Source of the DNA: an uncultured Bacteroidota bacterium
GTDB lineage: Bacteria; Bacteroidota; Bacteroidia; Flavobacteriales; Flavobacteriaceae
NCBI GenBank assembly: GCA_902584445.1
Contig: CACHZY010000005.1
Coordinates: forward strand, 24,213-88,212
DNA: 64,000 nt
Direction: 5' to 3'
Shown: in pieces, positions 10,231-19,721 of the stretch
How positions within the stretch are numbered: position 1 is the first letter of the stretch
Layout of the letters: each line of letters begins with the position of its first letter
Made by a program: the position numbers and the translations under genes
Notes under the pieces: generated by a model
What the model was told of the DNA's origin: nothing
Databases searched by the model: none
Seen by the model: only the letters and a program-made list of their open reading frames with translations

Positions 10231-10910
10231 AATTAGAGAATTTATTTTTGATATTAACTCTTTTTTTAGCCATTGCCTGTGAAAAAGAAGTAATCATAAC
10301 CCCAGATCCACCCCTTTTAATTGGACCTGAAAATAACAATAGTTGTACCTCAGAGACAATTATTACATCTCAAAAAAGTCAAGTAAACTTTCTTTGGCAA
10401 GCTGCATTGAATGCAGATGAATATGAATTAGTAATTAGAGATATTCAAACAAATTTAGACATTCAATTAAATACGTTTCGGACTTTTAGCCCTGTGGTTT
10501 TAGACCGTGGTAAACAGTATTCGTGGTGGGTAATCTCGAAGTACAATGCGGATCAAACCTTTTCAAAAAGCAGAATTTGGACTTTTTATCTAGAGGGTCC
10601 CCAAAAGTCAAGTCATTTTCCATTTCCTGCAAATCTTTTAAATCCAAAATCTAATGAACAAATAAGTTTGAATGATGGAAAATATATTTTTATATGGGAA
10701 TCAACTGACCTTGATGAAGACATAATTGAATATGACTTCTATTTAGGCTCTGATCCTGATGAGTTAACTCTTTTGGCAGAAAGATTATCATTAAACTCGA
10801 TTGAGTTATCGCTTAATCCCAATCAATTCTATTATTGGAAAGTTATAACTAGAGATTCAGAGGGTAATGTTTCTAGTTCGCCTGTTGAAGGTTTTAAAAC
10901 TTCTTTTTAA
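10227..10910 (+). CDS. Lipoprotein with two FN3-like domains, ATGA-overlapping with the metallopeptidase
   Basis: Lipobox LAIAC; two FN3-like modules (VNFLWQA..YSWWVISK; YIFIWEST..YYWKVITRDSEGN); similar along its length to the protein at 24637..25371. Confidence 0.8.
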   Translation: MKLENLFLILTLFLAIACEKEVIITPDPPLLIGPENNNSCTSETIITSQKSQVNFLWQAALNADEYELVIRDIQTNLDIQLNTFRTFSPVVLDRGKQYSWWVISKYNADQTFSKSRIWTFYLEGPQKSSHFPFPANLLNPKSNEQISLNDGKYIFIWESTDLDEDIIEYDFYLGSDPDELTLLAERLSLNSIELSLNPNQFYYWKVITRDSEGNVSSSPVEGFKTSF

Positions 10911-11479
10911 GAGGTTTTACCATTATATAAGTTCATGGATTTTTCAAGTCCTCTTTGGATGAAAGAGAGGGCAATCTCCTCACATTTTATTATACCTTTA
11001 ACTACCTGATTTTTTTCTTCAGAGCTAAATTTTCCTAGTACAAAATCAATTTGGTTAAAACTTTTATCATCATTCTTAATTCCGAATCTAAGTCTTGGGT
11101 AGTTATGTGTATTAAGATGTGCTTCGATGTCTTTTAGTCCGTTATGACCTCCATCACTTCCTTTTCCCTTAAGCCTAAGTTTAGCTAGGGGAAGATGGAG
11201 ATCATCAGTAACTACTAAGATATTTTCAATGGCTATGTTTTCTTTTAAAGCCCAGTATCGAACTGCTTTCCCACTTCGATTCATCAGGGTAGAAGGTTTG
11301 ATAAGAATAATTTTTTCCCCTTTAAAACGTAATACACCTTTTTTGCAAAGCTTAGATTCTTCCATATCAGCCTTATACTTTTCAGCAATGTAATCAATTA
11401 CTTCAAATCCAATATTATGACGCGTATTTTTATAATCAGCACCAATATTTCCTAAACCAACGATTAAGAATTTTCTCAT
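10907..11479 (-). CDS. pth: Peptidyl-tRNA hydrolase
   Basis: MRKFLIVGLGNIGADYKNTRHNIGF, KPSTLMNRSGKAV, KGKGSDGGHNGLKDI; start set at internal Met 24 of the ORF. Confidence 0.95.
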   Translation of the reverse strand: MRKFLIVGLGNIGADYKNTRHNIGFEVIDYIAEKYKADMEESKLCKKGVLRFKGEKIILIKPSTLMNRSGKAVRYWALKENIAIENILVVTDDLHLPLAKLRLKGKGSDGGHNGLKDIEAHLNTHNYPRLRFGIKNDDKSFNQIDFVLGKFSSEEKNQVVKGIIKCEEIALSFIQRGLEKSMNLYNGKTS

Positions 11480-11532
11480 GTCAATCGATTTTGATTTTCC
11501 TTTAAGCCAACGGAGGATCATCTTGTAAAAAT

Positions 11533-11559
11533 AAAAAAAGCATCTCATCTAAGAGATGC
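11533..11559 (-). terminator. Rho-independent terminator between rplY and pth
   Basis: On minus strand GCATCTC-TTAGAT-GAGATGC followed by TTTTTTT. Confidence 0.75.
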
Positions 11560-11587
11560 CTTAATTTAAAATCAAATATTATAGAAA

Positions 11588-12229
11588 TTATTCTGCGGGA
11601 GTACCACTTTTAGTTTCTTCTACTTCTCCTTCCTCAGAATCCTCAGTTGTTTCATCCTCTACTTCCTCAACTTCAATTGAAGCTCTTGAGGTTCTCACTT
11701 TACATACAACCATGTTGTCAGGGTGTAAAATAATATAATCACTAGTTTTAAGCTCTTCAATAATAAGCTTATCCCCTAATTCAAGTTCAGAAATATCGGC
11801 CTTTATAAAGTCTGGTAGGTTAGAAGGTACAGCTCTTACCTTAAGCTTTCGTTTATTAATAGATAAGACACCGCCGCTAATCAATACTCCTGGTGCGGAA
11901 CCTTCAAAAATTACTGGAATTTCCATAGTAACAGGTTTGTCGTCAAAAACCTGATAGAAATCAACGTGAAGAATCTTGTCACTAACAGGATGAAATTGGA
12001 TATCTTGTAAAATGGCATTAATTTTTTCTCCTCCTTCTAAATTAATTACTACAGTGTGGGCATTAGGGGTGTAAACTAATTTACTGAAATCAAGTTCGTT
12101 TGCGGAAAAATGGATTGGATTTTCTCCTCCATATAGTACGCAAGGAACCTTATCAGCATTACGAAGTGCTTTAGTAGCTAACTTGCCTACGCTTTCTCTT
12201 TTAGATCCTTTTATTGTAATAGATTTCAT
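11588..12229 (-). CDS. rplY: 50S ribosomal protein L25/general stress protein Ctc
   Basis: Ctc-type L25 architecture ([30 protein letters not shown]) with acidic C-terminal tail. Confidence 0.93.
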   Translation of the reverse strand: MKSITIKGSKRESVGKLATKALRNADKVPCVLYGGENPIHFSANELDFSKLVYTPNAHTVVINLEGGEKINAILQDIQFHPVSDKILHVDFYQVFDDKPVTMEIPVIFEGSAPGVLISGGVLSINKRKLKVRAVPSNLPDFIKADISELELGDKLIIEELKTSDYIILHPDNMVVCKVRTSRASIEVEEVEDETTEDSEEGEVEETKSGTPAE

Positions 12230-12240
12230 TTTTGTTTAAT

Positions 12241-13173
12241 TTATATTATGTAGTTGTTACTAATAGATTTGTTGTGGTGAACATTGTGCATAGTCTTTGC
12301 AAATATTTTTGCACAACTTAATACTTTAATTTTTTTACTTTTCTTCTTTGATGGGATAGTATCGGAAACTATTAGTTCCTCTAAACGAGATTTTTCAATT
12401 TTATCAAAAGCATCTGCAGATAGTAATGCATGTGTACATATTGCTCTAACAGATAATGCTCCCCTTTCCATCATCAAATCAGCGGCCCGAGTAAGTGTTC
12501 CAGCAGTATCGACCATATCATCAACTAAAACTACATTTTTACCAGTCACATCACCAATGAGCTCCATATTAGTAATCACATTTGCTTTAGCTCTTTGTTT
12601 ATAACAAATGACAACGTCAGACTCCAAAAATTTAGAATAAGCGTATGCTCTTTTTGAACCACCCATGTCTGGTGAGGCGACAGTTAATTTATCTAAATTA
12701 AGTTGTTGCAAATAAGGTATGAAAATTGCCGAGGCAAATAGGTGGTCAACAGGTTTTTCAAAGAAACCCTGAATTTGATCTGCGTGTAAGTCCATTGTAA
12801 TAATCCTTGTAGCACCTGCAGATTCAAGAAGTTTAGCAATAAGTTTTGCACCAATCGGGACTCTAGGTTTATCTTTTCTGTCTTGGCGAGCCCACCCAAA
12901 ATATGGCATAACCGCAGTGATGTGTCTAGCTGAAGCTCTTTTCGCAGCGTCTAGCATTAAAAGCATTTCCATAAGATTTTCTGAGCTAGGATGTGTTGAA
13001 CCCACAATAAAAATTCTAGCACCTCTTACAGATTCTTCAAAAGAGGGTTGAAATTCCCCATCGCTGTAGTGCGAAAAGTTTACCTGACCTAGTGGCAAGC
13101 CATATTCTCTAGCTATGGCAGTAGCCAATTCAAAGGACTGGTTACAACTAAATAATTTTACCGGAGTTTTCAA
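12241..13173 (-). CDS. prs: Ribose-phosphate pyrophosphokinase
   Basis: KLFSCNQSFELATAIA, RGARIFIVGSTHPSSENLMEMLLMLDAAKRASA, VLVDDMVDTAGTL; TTG start with an in-frame stop just upstream. Confidence 0.95.
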   Translation of the reverse strand: MKTPVKLFSCNQSFELATAIAREYGLPLGQVNFSHYSDGEFQPSFEESVRGARIFIVGSTHPSSENLMEMLLMLDAAKRASARHITAVMPYFGWARQDRKDKPRVPIGAKLIAKLLESAGATRIITMDLHADQIQGFFEKPVDHLFASAIFIPYLQQLNLDKLTVASPDMGGSKRAYAYSKFLESDVVICYKQRAKANVITNMELIGDVTGKNVVLVDDMVDTAGTLTRAADLMMERGALSVRAICTHALLSADAFDKIEKSRLEELIVSDTIPSKKKSKKIKVLSCAKIFAKTMHNVHHNKSISNNYII

Positions 13174-13283
13174 TGGTTAGTGCTTTTTGGATTGCAAATT
13201 TATAAATAAAATCAAGTCGTTAAAGCTTATTCATCAATAATTTAGAATGAAACTTCTTTAAAATTATTAATTTTAGCGTCGCT

Positions 13284-13365
13284 GCCTTGGTGGCGGAACT
13301 GGTAGACGCGCTGGATTCAAAATCCAGTTCTTTCGGGAGTGTGGGTTCGATTCCCACCCAAGGTA
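13284..13365 (+). tRNA. tRNA-Leu(CAA)
   Basis: Acceptor GCCTTGG/CCAAGGT, anticodon arm CTGGA-TTCAAAA-TCCAG, variable arm, T-arm GTGGGTTCGATTCCCAC. Confidence 0.95.
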
Positions 13366-13371
13366 CTTTAA

Positions 13372-13400
13372 CCTCGCAATTTTTGCGGGGTTTTTTCTTT
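13372..13400 (+). terminator. Rho-independent terminator after tRNA-Leu(CAA)
   Basis: CCTCGC-aatttttt-GCGGGG followed by TTTTTTCTTT. Confidence 0.8.
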
Positions 13401-13566
13401 GAAAATATTTAATAAACTAAAAAAAATGGATTTAATGAATTTAATTTGAGCTTACTTATAATTGACCATAATAGTTCAAATAAGTCCAATTGATTTTATT
13501 TAAAAAGTTATAGTTTTTGGCATATAATATTTCAAAAAAAAATTAAATATTAGCTACTTTTAGCCC

Positions 13567-15153
13567 ATGAATAGAAAAATATATTTTCAATTATTTTTAT
13601 TATTACTTTTCAGTTGTTCAAGGGCTGAAAAAGAGGTTCAAGAAGACTTATTTTTCTCAAATACAACTGAATCGACAACTGAAAATAGCTCAAATATTCA
13701 AAATACAATCGAAGATTCTAGTAATGGAGGAACTATAGCTGAGGATTCCTCTTCAACTACTCCTAATGAGGAAATTGAAGGTAATGGAGTAGTAACTATA
13801 GGTGGACCGCTTGAAAAATATCTCACATTAAATAAATCGATTACCTATCAAAAAGTTGATGGATTTGGCGCTGGAATAAAGCGAAGGACTGAGGATTTAT
13901 ATAAGCTCTCTAGCTCTTTGAGAGAGAAAGTTGAAAAATACTGTTTTCACGATTTAGAGGTAAATATGATTCGCTTTTTTATTTATCATGATTTGGAACC
14001 TATTAACGATAATGACAATCCTCTAGAATTAGACGAAAGTAAGTTGGATTGGACTCCTTTTGACAGCGATCCAAATAAAAATAGGACGCGATATGTAGGT
14101 GAGGCTTTAAATAATGCAATGTTTTTAAGTAAAAATGGATTTGATCATATAATTGGAAACTGTAATAGTCCGCCTGGTTGGTTAAAATCCAACGGAAAAC
14201 ACAACGGTGGTGGAACACTAATAAATGGAGGTGAATCGGAGTACAGTGAATTTTTAATTGCTACGCTAAAGGGACTTAAAACAAGATATGGAATTAATAT
14301 GACTGCAATTTCTCCTACCAATGAGCCAGATTATGAAGTTGCTTATGAGTCTATGGATACACCGCCAACCGAATTGTCTAGCATTATTTTGAATCTTGAT
14401 GATCGTCTTGATCGGGAAGGCTTGAGCGATATAAAAATTGTTTCTCCGGAGTGTTTTAGGGTACATCAAAATTCAGAAAGGTCTACAACAACATATATCA
14501 ATGCGATGTTTGCTGATGATAAGGTTAAAAATGCAGTCGATATTGTTGCTACTCATACTTATGCAGATCCCAATCATAATGCTAATTGGAGGTTATTAAA
14601 ACAGGCGGCATCTGATAAGCCTGTATGGGTTACAGAGTCAGGAGTCAATCGAAGTTTAGATCAATCTATGAGTGACGCTGCTAACTACATCAAGTGGATT
14701 ATTAGAGGGTTTAATGAGGGCGGATTGACAGCATATATGTTACATCTTTTTTATGGTGAGGCAGAGGAAAGAGGCTATTCTAGTCTAGTTGCTTGGACAC
14801 CTTCAGGGGAAATAATTTTACCAAAAAGATATTATTCCTTAAAACACTTTGCTAATCTTATTAAGCCAGGATACCTTAGAATTTCAGCCGATTTAAGTGA
14901 GGCAAATATGTTTGTACTTGCATTTAAATCTCCAAATGAGGACAAAGTAGTTTTACAAATATTTAACCAGGGTATTGAACAGAATTTATCTATTGACGTA
15001 ATTCCAGGTTCAAAGTCAATTCAACATATTATTACCTCTGACAATGAGGGAGAAGATTTTATTTCAAAAAATTACTATTCCCCTGATAAGAATTACTTTA
15101 ACTTAAATGTTCCATCAATGACACTGAACTCGATTATTTTCAATCTGAATTGA
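13567..15153 (+). CDS. GH30 family glycoside hydrolase lipoprotein (probable xylanase-type GH30)
   Basis: Lipobox LLFSC; KVDGFGAG, SPPGWLK, ISPTNEPDY (acid/base), PVWVTESG (nucleophile), C-terminal beta domain. Confidence 0.85.
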   Translation: MNRKIYFQLFLLLLFSCSRAEKEVQEDLFFSNTTESTTENSSNIQNTIEDSSNGGTIAEDSSSTTPNEEIEGNGVVTIGGPLEKYLTLNKSITYQKVDGFGAGIKRRTEDLYKLSSSLREKVEKYCFHDLEVNMIRFFIYHDLEPINDNDNPLELDESKLDWTPFDSDPNKNRTRYVGEALNNAMFLSKNGFDHIIGNCNSPPGWLKSNGKHNGGGTLINGGESEYSEFLIATLKGLKTRYGINMTAISPTNEPDYEVAYESMDTPPTELSSIILNLDDRLDREGLSDIKIVSPECFRVHQNSERSTTTYINAMFADDKVKNAVDIVATHTYADPNHNANWRLLKQAASDKPVWVTESGVNRSLDQSMSDAANYIKWIIRGFNEGGLTAYMLHLFYGEAEERGYSSLVAWTPSGEIILPKRYYSLKHFANLIKPGYLRISADLSEANMFVLAFKSPNEDKVVLQIFNQGIEQNLSIDVIPGSKSIQHIITSDNEGEDFISKNYYSPDKNYFNLNVPSMTLNSIIFNLN

Positions 15154-15165
15154 TGGCAAAACATA

Positions 15166-16569
15166 TTATTGATTCTCCATAAGTTGACTATCAATCTTTT
15201 TGCCAAGGCTATCCATTAATTTATTATATGATTTTAAATGTGATAAATTATTCATTTGTAAAGGGTCTAAATTATTTTCATAAATCATTCTGTCTAAAAT
15301 CTTATCTCCAATATTATATTTCCATTCAGAGTAGAAAAAATTATCAGACATATAAGTGTCACCATTTATATATCTTGAAAAAGCAAATGTTTTAGTTGTT
15401 TTATTTGGGTCATTTAAATTCTCTACTAATGAGTTTCCTTGAAGATTTTTGGGTCCATTTATATTTAGGAGTTCACAAATAGTAGGGTATAGGTCAACTA
15501 ATTCAGCAAATGAATCAGATTGAGAAGATTTTGTTAATCCTGGAACTTTAATTATTAATGGTACCTGTAACTCTGTCTTGAAGAGACTATGCTTTGACCA
15601 TCTGTTATGTTCTGACAAGCTGAAACCATGATCACTAGTTAAAATTACTATCGTATCCTCAGCAAGACCCAATTCATCCAAAGCATTTAAAACACGACCG
15701 ATTTGAGCATCAATATAACTGACACAAGCATAATAAGCATGAATTAGTTTTTTTGCAAGCTTTTCCTCTACATCAACATTTTTGGTAATGTCTTTATATG
15801 CAGTCAGTTCATACCATGTCTGAGCTCTTTTAGGAGCCGTAAATGGAAAATCTTTGTTAATGGGAAATTTAATTTCAGTTGGATCATAAAGATCCCAATA
15901 TTTTTTGGGAGCATTAAAAGGAAGATGAGGTTTTACAAATCCACTAAATAGCAGAAACGGTTTCCCATCATCTTTTAATTTTATAAGATCAGAGATAGTT
16001 TTTGTTGCAATTTGGCCATCAAAATAGGCGTCATCATCCACTATAGCCGCTTCATAAGCTGGCACCTCTTTTTTCGATTTTTCGTTTTCGATGTTTTCCT
16101 CTAGTTTATAATTTCTCCAAGTTACTTCTTGAGGAGGGTCCCAAACCTCTGACCAGGTGTGTTTCATGTCAGCTGAATTATGTGATACTTTTCCATTACT
16201 TATTGTAGTGTATCCATTATCCTTAAGTAATCCAGAAAGCGTTATAGCATCTGGCATCTCCTCATCAATTCTTGAGAAATAATTTACAAAACGGGTTTTA
16301 TTTGGACGAAACCCTGTAAGTAAACTTGCACGCGAGGCACCACATACTGGAATATTACAAAAAGCATTGTTAAACTGAACTGATGATTTCGATAGTTCCT
16401 CAATATTTGGCGCTATAATATGTTTTTTCCCATAATTAGGCAGCTCAGGTCTTAAGTCATCTACAATAATAAAAAGGACATTTTTTGGTTTTTTTTCCTG
16501 TGAAAAGATTTCCTGTGAAAAAATAAATAGTGACAGAAAAATTATGGATTTAAAGAATTTATATTTCAT
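15166..16569 (-). CDS. S1-family sulfatase (iduronate-2-sulfatase-like)
   Basis: NVLFIIVDDLRPELPNYG, Cys-type signature CGASRASLLTG, GFVKPHLPFNAPKKYWDLY, TSDHGFSLSEH. Confidence 0.92.
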   Translation of the reverse strand: MKYKFFKSIIFLSLFIFSQEIFSQEKKPKNVLFIIVDDLRPELPNYGKKHIIAPNIEELSKSSVQFNNAFCNIPVCGASRASLLTGFRPNKTRFVNYFSRIDEEMPDAITLSGLLKDNGYTTISNGKVSHNSADMKHTWSEVWDPPQEVTWRNYKLEENIENEKSKKEVPAYEAAIVDDDAYFDGQIATKTISDLIKLKDDGKPFLLFSGFVKPHLPFNAPKKYWDLYDPTEIKFPINKDFPFTAPKRAQTWYELTAYKDITKNVDVEEKLAKKLIHAYYACVSYIDAQIGRVLNALDELGLAEDTIVILTSDHGFSLSEHNRWSKHSLFKTELQVPLIIKVPGLTKSSQSDSFAELVDLYPTICELLNINGPKNLQGNSLVENLNDPNKTTKTFAFSRYINGDTYMSDNFFYSEWKYNIGDKILDRMIYENNLDPLQMNNLSHLKSYNKLMDSLGKKIDSQLMENQ

Positions 16570-16608
16570 ATTTAAAATTTTGAACTTGAGATTTATCTCA
16601 AGTTTAAT

Positions 16609-19236
16609 TTATTGTTGGGTTAAAATCATTTTTTTAATGGCGTAATAGGCAGGTTTCGGTTTTAATTTAGAATCAAAAATGAATCGATGTTTATTATGAT
16701 GAGGACCTGGTTTACCATCCACCATACCCCAAGTGTTAAAAGTAACAACACCTTGATCTTTTTTTGAAAGTAAGACACCTATTATATTTGCATAAGCTTT
16801 AGCCTGCCTCTGAAGTGCTTCATTTGAATTATTTCCATCCTCAATTCGGTAATCCATTTCAGTTACATGGAAATCTAAATCGTTTTTATGTGCCCAATCG
16901 ATTAAATCGCCTAAAAATTTTAATTGTGAACTATCATTCGCTAAAGGTTGGTCGCTCCTAAGGTGTGCTTGCCATCCTAGACCATTTATTCTCAGTCCTT
17001 TTGATCTTAGGTAAAGAATTGTTTTCTTTACTTGCCTCCACATTTTGGGCTCCATTCCCCCATGCTGGTTGAAAACCAAACTGATGTTGGGTGCATAACG
17101 ATTGGCAATTTCAAAAGCCTTAATTATATATGAAGGATAACCATTTTCATCTCTCCCAATTTGTACCCACGGGTTTTCCCATTTATCCATTCCTGGTTTT
17201 TCTTTAAACCAATTTCCTTCTCTTGTTATCGTCTCATTTACTACGTCCATCCACTTTACACTCGGCTCTTGATTCATTTTTTTACACAGGGCTGTGAAAT
17301 ATTCAGTCATATTTTTTTCGAGTTCTTTTGGGGTTCTATTATCTGCTTTTGCCCACCTCGAAGCTTGTGGGCTTACCGGACCGTGTATCCTTAATTTAAT
17401 TTGGTATTTATCTGCAAAACTTAGATAATCATCTATTAAGGTCCAGTCCCATACTCCAGGGGAAGGATGAACTCTAACTTGTTTTGCGCAATTCTCGGGA
17501 GTTGAGTAAGTAAATTCTCCTAAGAATAGATCTGATACTTTTGTATTTAGCTGATCATGATTTAAAGTTGCCCCAATGACTACATTATTGTTATCGTAAT
17601 TATTTTGATCTAATAATTTTTGAATACCAATTCCAAATTTACTTTTGGGTTTATTGATAAGGGTTTTCTTTGGAGGACTTAAAAAAGCCAATCCATCTGC
17701 TTTAATTTTCTTGTAAATACTTTCATATCCATCGACTTGTATCAAATTTTCTGTTTCTAAGGGATCTTTAGAATAATCAAATAATTCCTCTTGAATGATA
17801 TCTTTTTCACTTATTTCTTTCCCAATTTTTGATTTATTGATCCAAAGGGTATACCTGTAATCTGATGATCTAAAGCTGTAGCCCATATTTTGATTTCTTA
17901 GGTACTGGCTAACTGCATATTCTTTAACGGACTGAACTGAGCCATCCATTAATGGCAAGAGTGATTTGCCATCCAATCCATTATGCAAAGGAATATTGGC
18001 TAGTTCACAAAGTGTTGGAAAAATATCGACAAATTCAGTTGGGGAGTAAACCTTTCTAGGTGTTTGATCTTGAGGGGCATATATAATTAGAGGGGATCTA
18101 GTGGCCTGCTCAAAATTGGAATGCTTATTCCACAAACGGTGATCACCCAAATGATAACCGTGGTCTCCCCAAATAACTATAATGGTGTTGTCCATTAATC
18201 CTTTTGCATTTAATTTCTTTAAGATTTTTCCTATTTGAAAATCGATAAAAGTTACACATGCATAATAACCGTGGATTAATTCTCTTTCTAAATTATCATC
18301 TAGTTGTAATTGTCTATTTTCATCTAATTTATAGTCCCAATCAGGTGCTGAAAATGAGCGCATTTCACCGGAATTGTGATACGATAATCTACCTGTATTC
18401 TTTGCCCTTTCTCTAAACTCAGCTAATGGCATACGTTCCCTCTTATAAAGATCCCAATATTGTTTTGGGGCGGAAAACGGAAGATGAGGTTTTCTAAAAC
18501 CAACTGCCAGGAAAAATGGAGATTTACTGTCTTTGGTCAAATCATCAATCATATCAACTGCTTTAGCTGCAATAACTCCATCTGCATATGCCTGATCAGG
18601 TTTATCACTAAATGAGACGGGTGGCTTATATTTATTTTTTAGTGATTCGCCTAGATTGCCATTTCTGCTTATGCCATCTTTTTTTATGATAGAATTAATG
18701 TTAGCCTTTATTTTTTCATTTTGATAGTCTCCAAGAGTAGGGGGTCCGAAGGGTTTGGGGTAAGATAGCTGGTGAGGCTTAACAAATGGAATACTCCATG
18801 AAGGGGCATCGCTTTTTTTATCTACTCCCCTGGGGTCGAATATTTTTCCAACTCCAGCAGTAATAAATCCCATGGCTTTGAAATGTTGTGGAAGGGTGAC
18901 AATATTGGGCTTCTTATCTCTCATTTTGGTATTTAAATCGTAAACCTTGGTATAATCTGGACGTTTTCCTGTCAAAAGACTTATCCTAGACGGACTACAA
19001 ATCGCTTGTTGTGTGTGATTATTTAAAAATAAGGTTGACTTACGCGCTAAGAAATCAAGATTAGGTGTTATAGCCATCGCATCACCATAGCTTCTTATAG
19101 TTGGTTTTAAATCATCAACTGCGATGAAAACAATATTATAGGAAGTATTGTTTTGAGCTTTACTAAATGTCAGAAACAATAAGTAAATTACAACAAATGT
19201 ATTTCTGTATTTTTTCCTTGATGAAATTAGAACCAA
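16609..19236 (-). CDS. Sulfatase-GH10 fusion protein
   Basis: N-terminal S1 sulfatase (IVFIAVDDLKPTIRSYG, CSPSRISLLTG, WGDHGYHLGDH); C-terminal GH10 (MDVVNETI acid/base, LDFHVTEMDYRI nucleophile, FNTWGMVDG). Confidence 0.92.
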   Translation of the reverse strand: MVLISSRKKYRNTFVVIYLLFLTFSKAQNNTSYNIVFIAVDDLKPTIRSYGDAMAITPNLDFLARKSTLFLNNHTQQAICSPSRISLLTGKRPDYTKVYDLNTKMRDKKPNIVTLPQHFKAMGFITAGVGKIFDPRGVDKKSDAPSWSIPFVKPHQLSYPKPFGPPTLGDYQNEKIKANINSIIKKDGISRNGNLGESLKNKYKPPVSFSDKPDQAYADGVIAAKAVDMIDDLTKDSKSPFFLAVGFRKPHLPFSAPKQYWDLYKRERMPLAEFRERAKNTGRLSYHNSGEMRSFSAPDWDYKLDENRQLQLDDNLERELIHGYYACVTFIDFQIGKILKKLNAKGLMDNTIIVIWGDHGYHLGDHRLWNKHSNFEQATRSPLIIYAPQDQTPRKVYSPTEFVDIFPTLCELANIPLHNGLDGKSLLPLMDGSVQSVKEYAVSQYLRNQNMGYSFRSSDYRYTLWINKSKIGKEISEKDIIQEELFDYSKDPLETENLIQVDGYESIYKKIKADGLAFLSPPKKTLINKPKSKFGIGIQKLLDQNNYDNNNVVIGATLNHDQLNTKVSDLFLGEFTYSTPENCAKQVRVHPSPGVWDWTLIDDYLSFADKYQIKLRIHGPVSPQASRWAKADNRTPKELEKNMTEYFTALCKKMNQEPSVKWMDVVNETITREGNWFKEKPGMDKWENPWVQIGRDENGYPSYIIKAFEIANRYAPNISLVFNQHGGMEPKMWRQVKKTILYLRSKGLRINGLGWQAHLRSDQPLANDSSQLKFLGDLIDWAHKNDLDFHVTEMDYRIEDGNNSNEALQRQAKAYANIIGVLLSKKDQGVVTFNTWGMVDGKPGPHHNKHRFIFDSKLKPKPAYYAIKKMILTQQ

Positions 19237-19280
19237 TTTATTTCAAGTTATTATCTATGTTAATTTTATTGAAATGACTT

Positions 19281-19318
19281 AAAAAAAAACCCGCCATTTT
19301 AAAAAATTAGCAGGTTTT
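19281..19318 (-). terminator. Rho-independent terminator downstream of the susC-susD-small ORF unit
   Basis: On minus strand AAACCTGC-TAATTTTTTAAAATG-GCGGGTTT followed by a T tract. Confidence 0.75.
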
Positions 19319-19360
19319 AAAATACTTAATCATTAAAATAATTTGACAATAAAGAACTAA

Positions 19361-19711
19361 TTACTTAGTATCAGCTTCTTTTCTTGCTTTGTTACTCAGA
19401 CTCATGACCTTATTCGCCATTTTTTTTCCAAACCGATCAGTTAGTTTATTTTTAGCGTTCACATATTCTTCAGTATAAATCTCTCTTTTTTGCTCTTGTG
19501 AAAGTCCTTTGCCTCTGATTTTTTTCGATGCGTTTACCACGCGATCTAAAAAAACTTGATTAATAAAAGCCGTGTCCTCTTCTGTAAGTTCCATATTTTT
19601 AGCAACATAATCTGAAAATAGTTTTGCTCTATCTACTTGATATTTATTTGCAGTTTGTGCAAGGCCAACTATAGGCAAAGCAAGAAAAAGAATTAAAAAT
19701 AATTTTTTCAT
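19361..19711 (-). CDS. Small exported helical protein of unknown function
   Basis: Signal peptide MKKLFLILFLALPIVGLAQ followed by charged helical region; coupled to susD. Confidence 0.7.
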   Translation of the reverse strand: MKKLFLILFLALPIVGLAQTANKYQVDRAKLFSDYVAKNMELTEEDTAFINQVFLDRVVNASKKIRGKGLSQEQKREIYTEEYVNAKNKLTDRFGKKMANKVMSLSNKARKEADTK

Positions 19712-19721
19712 TTTAAATACT

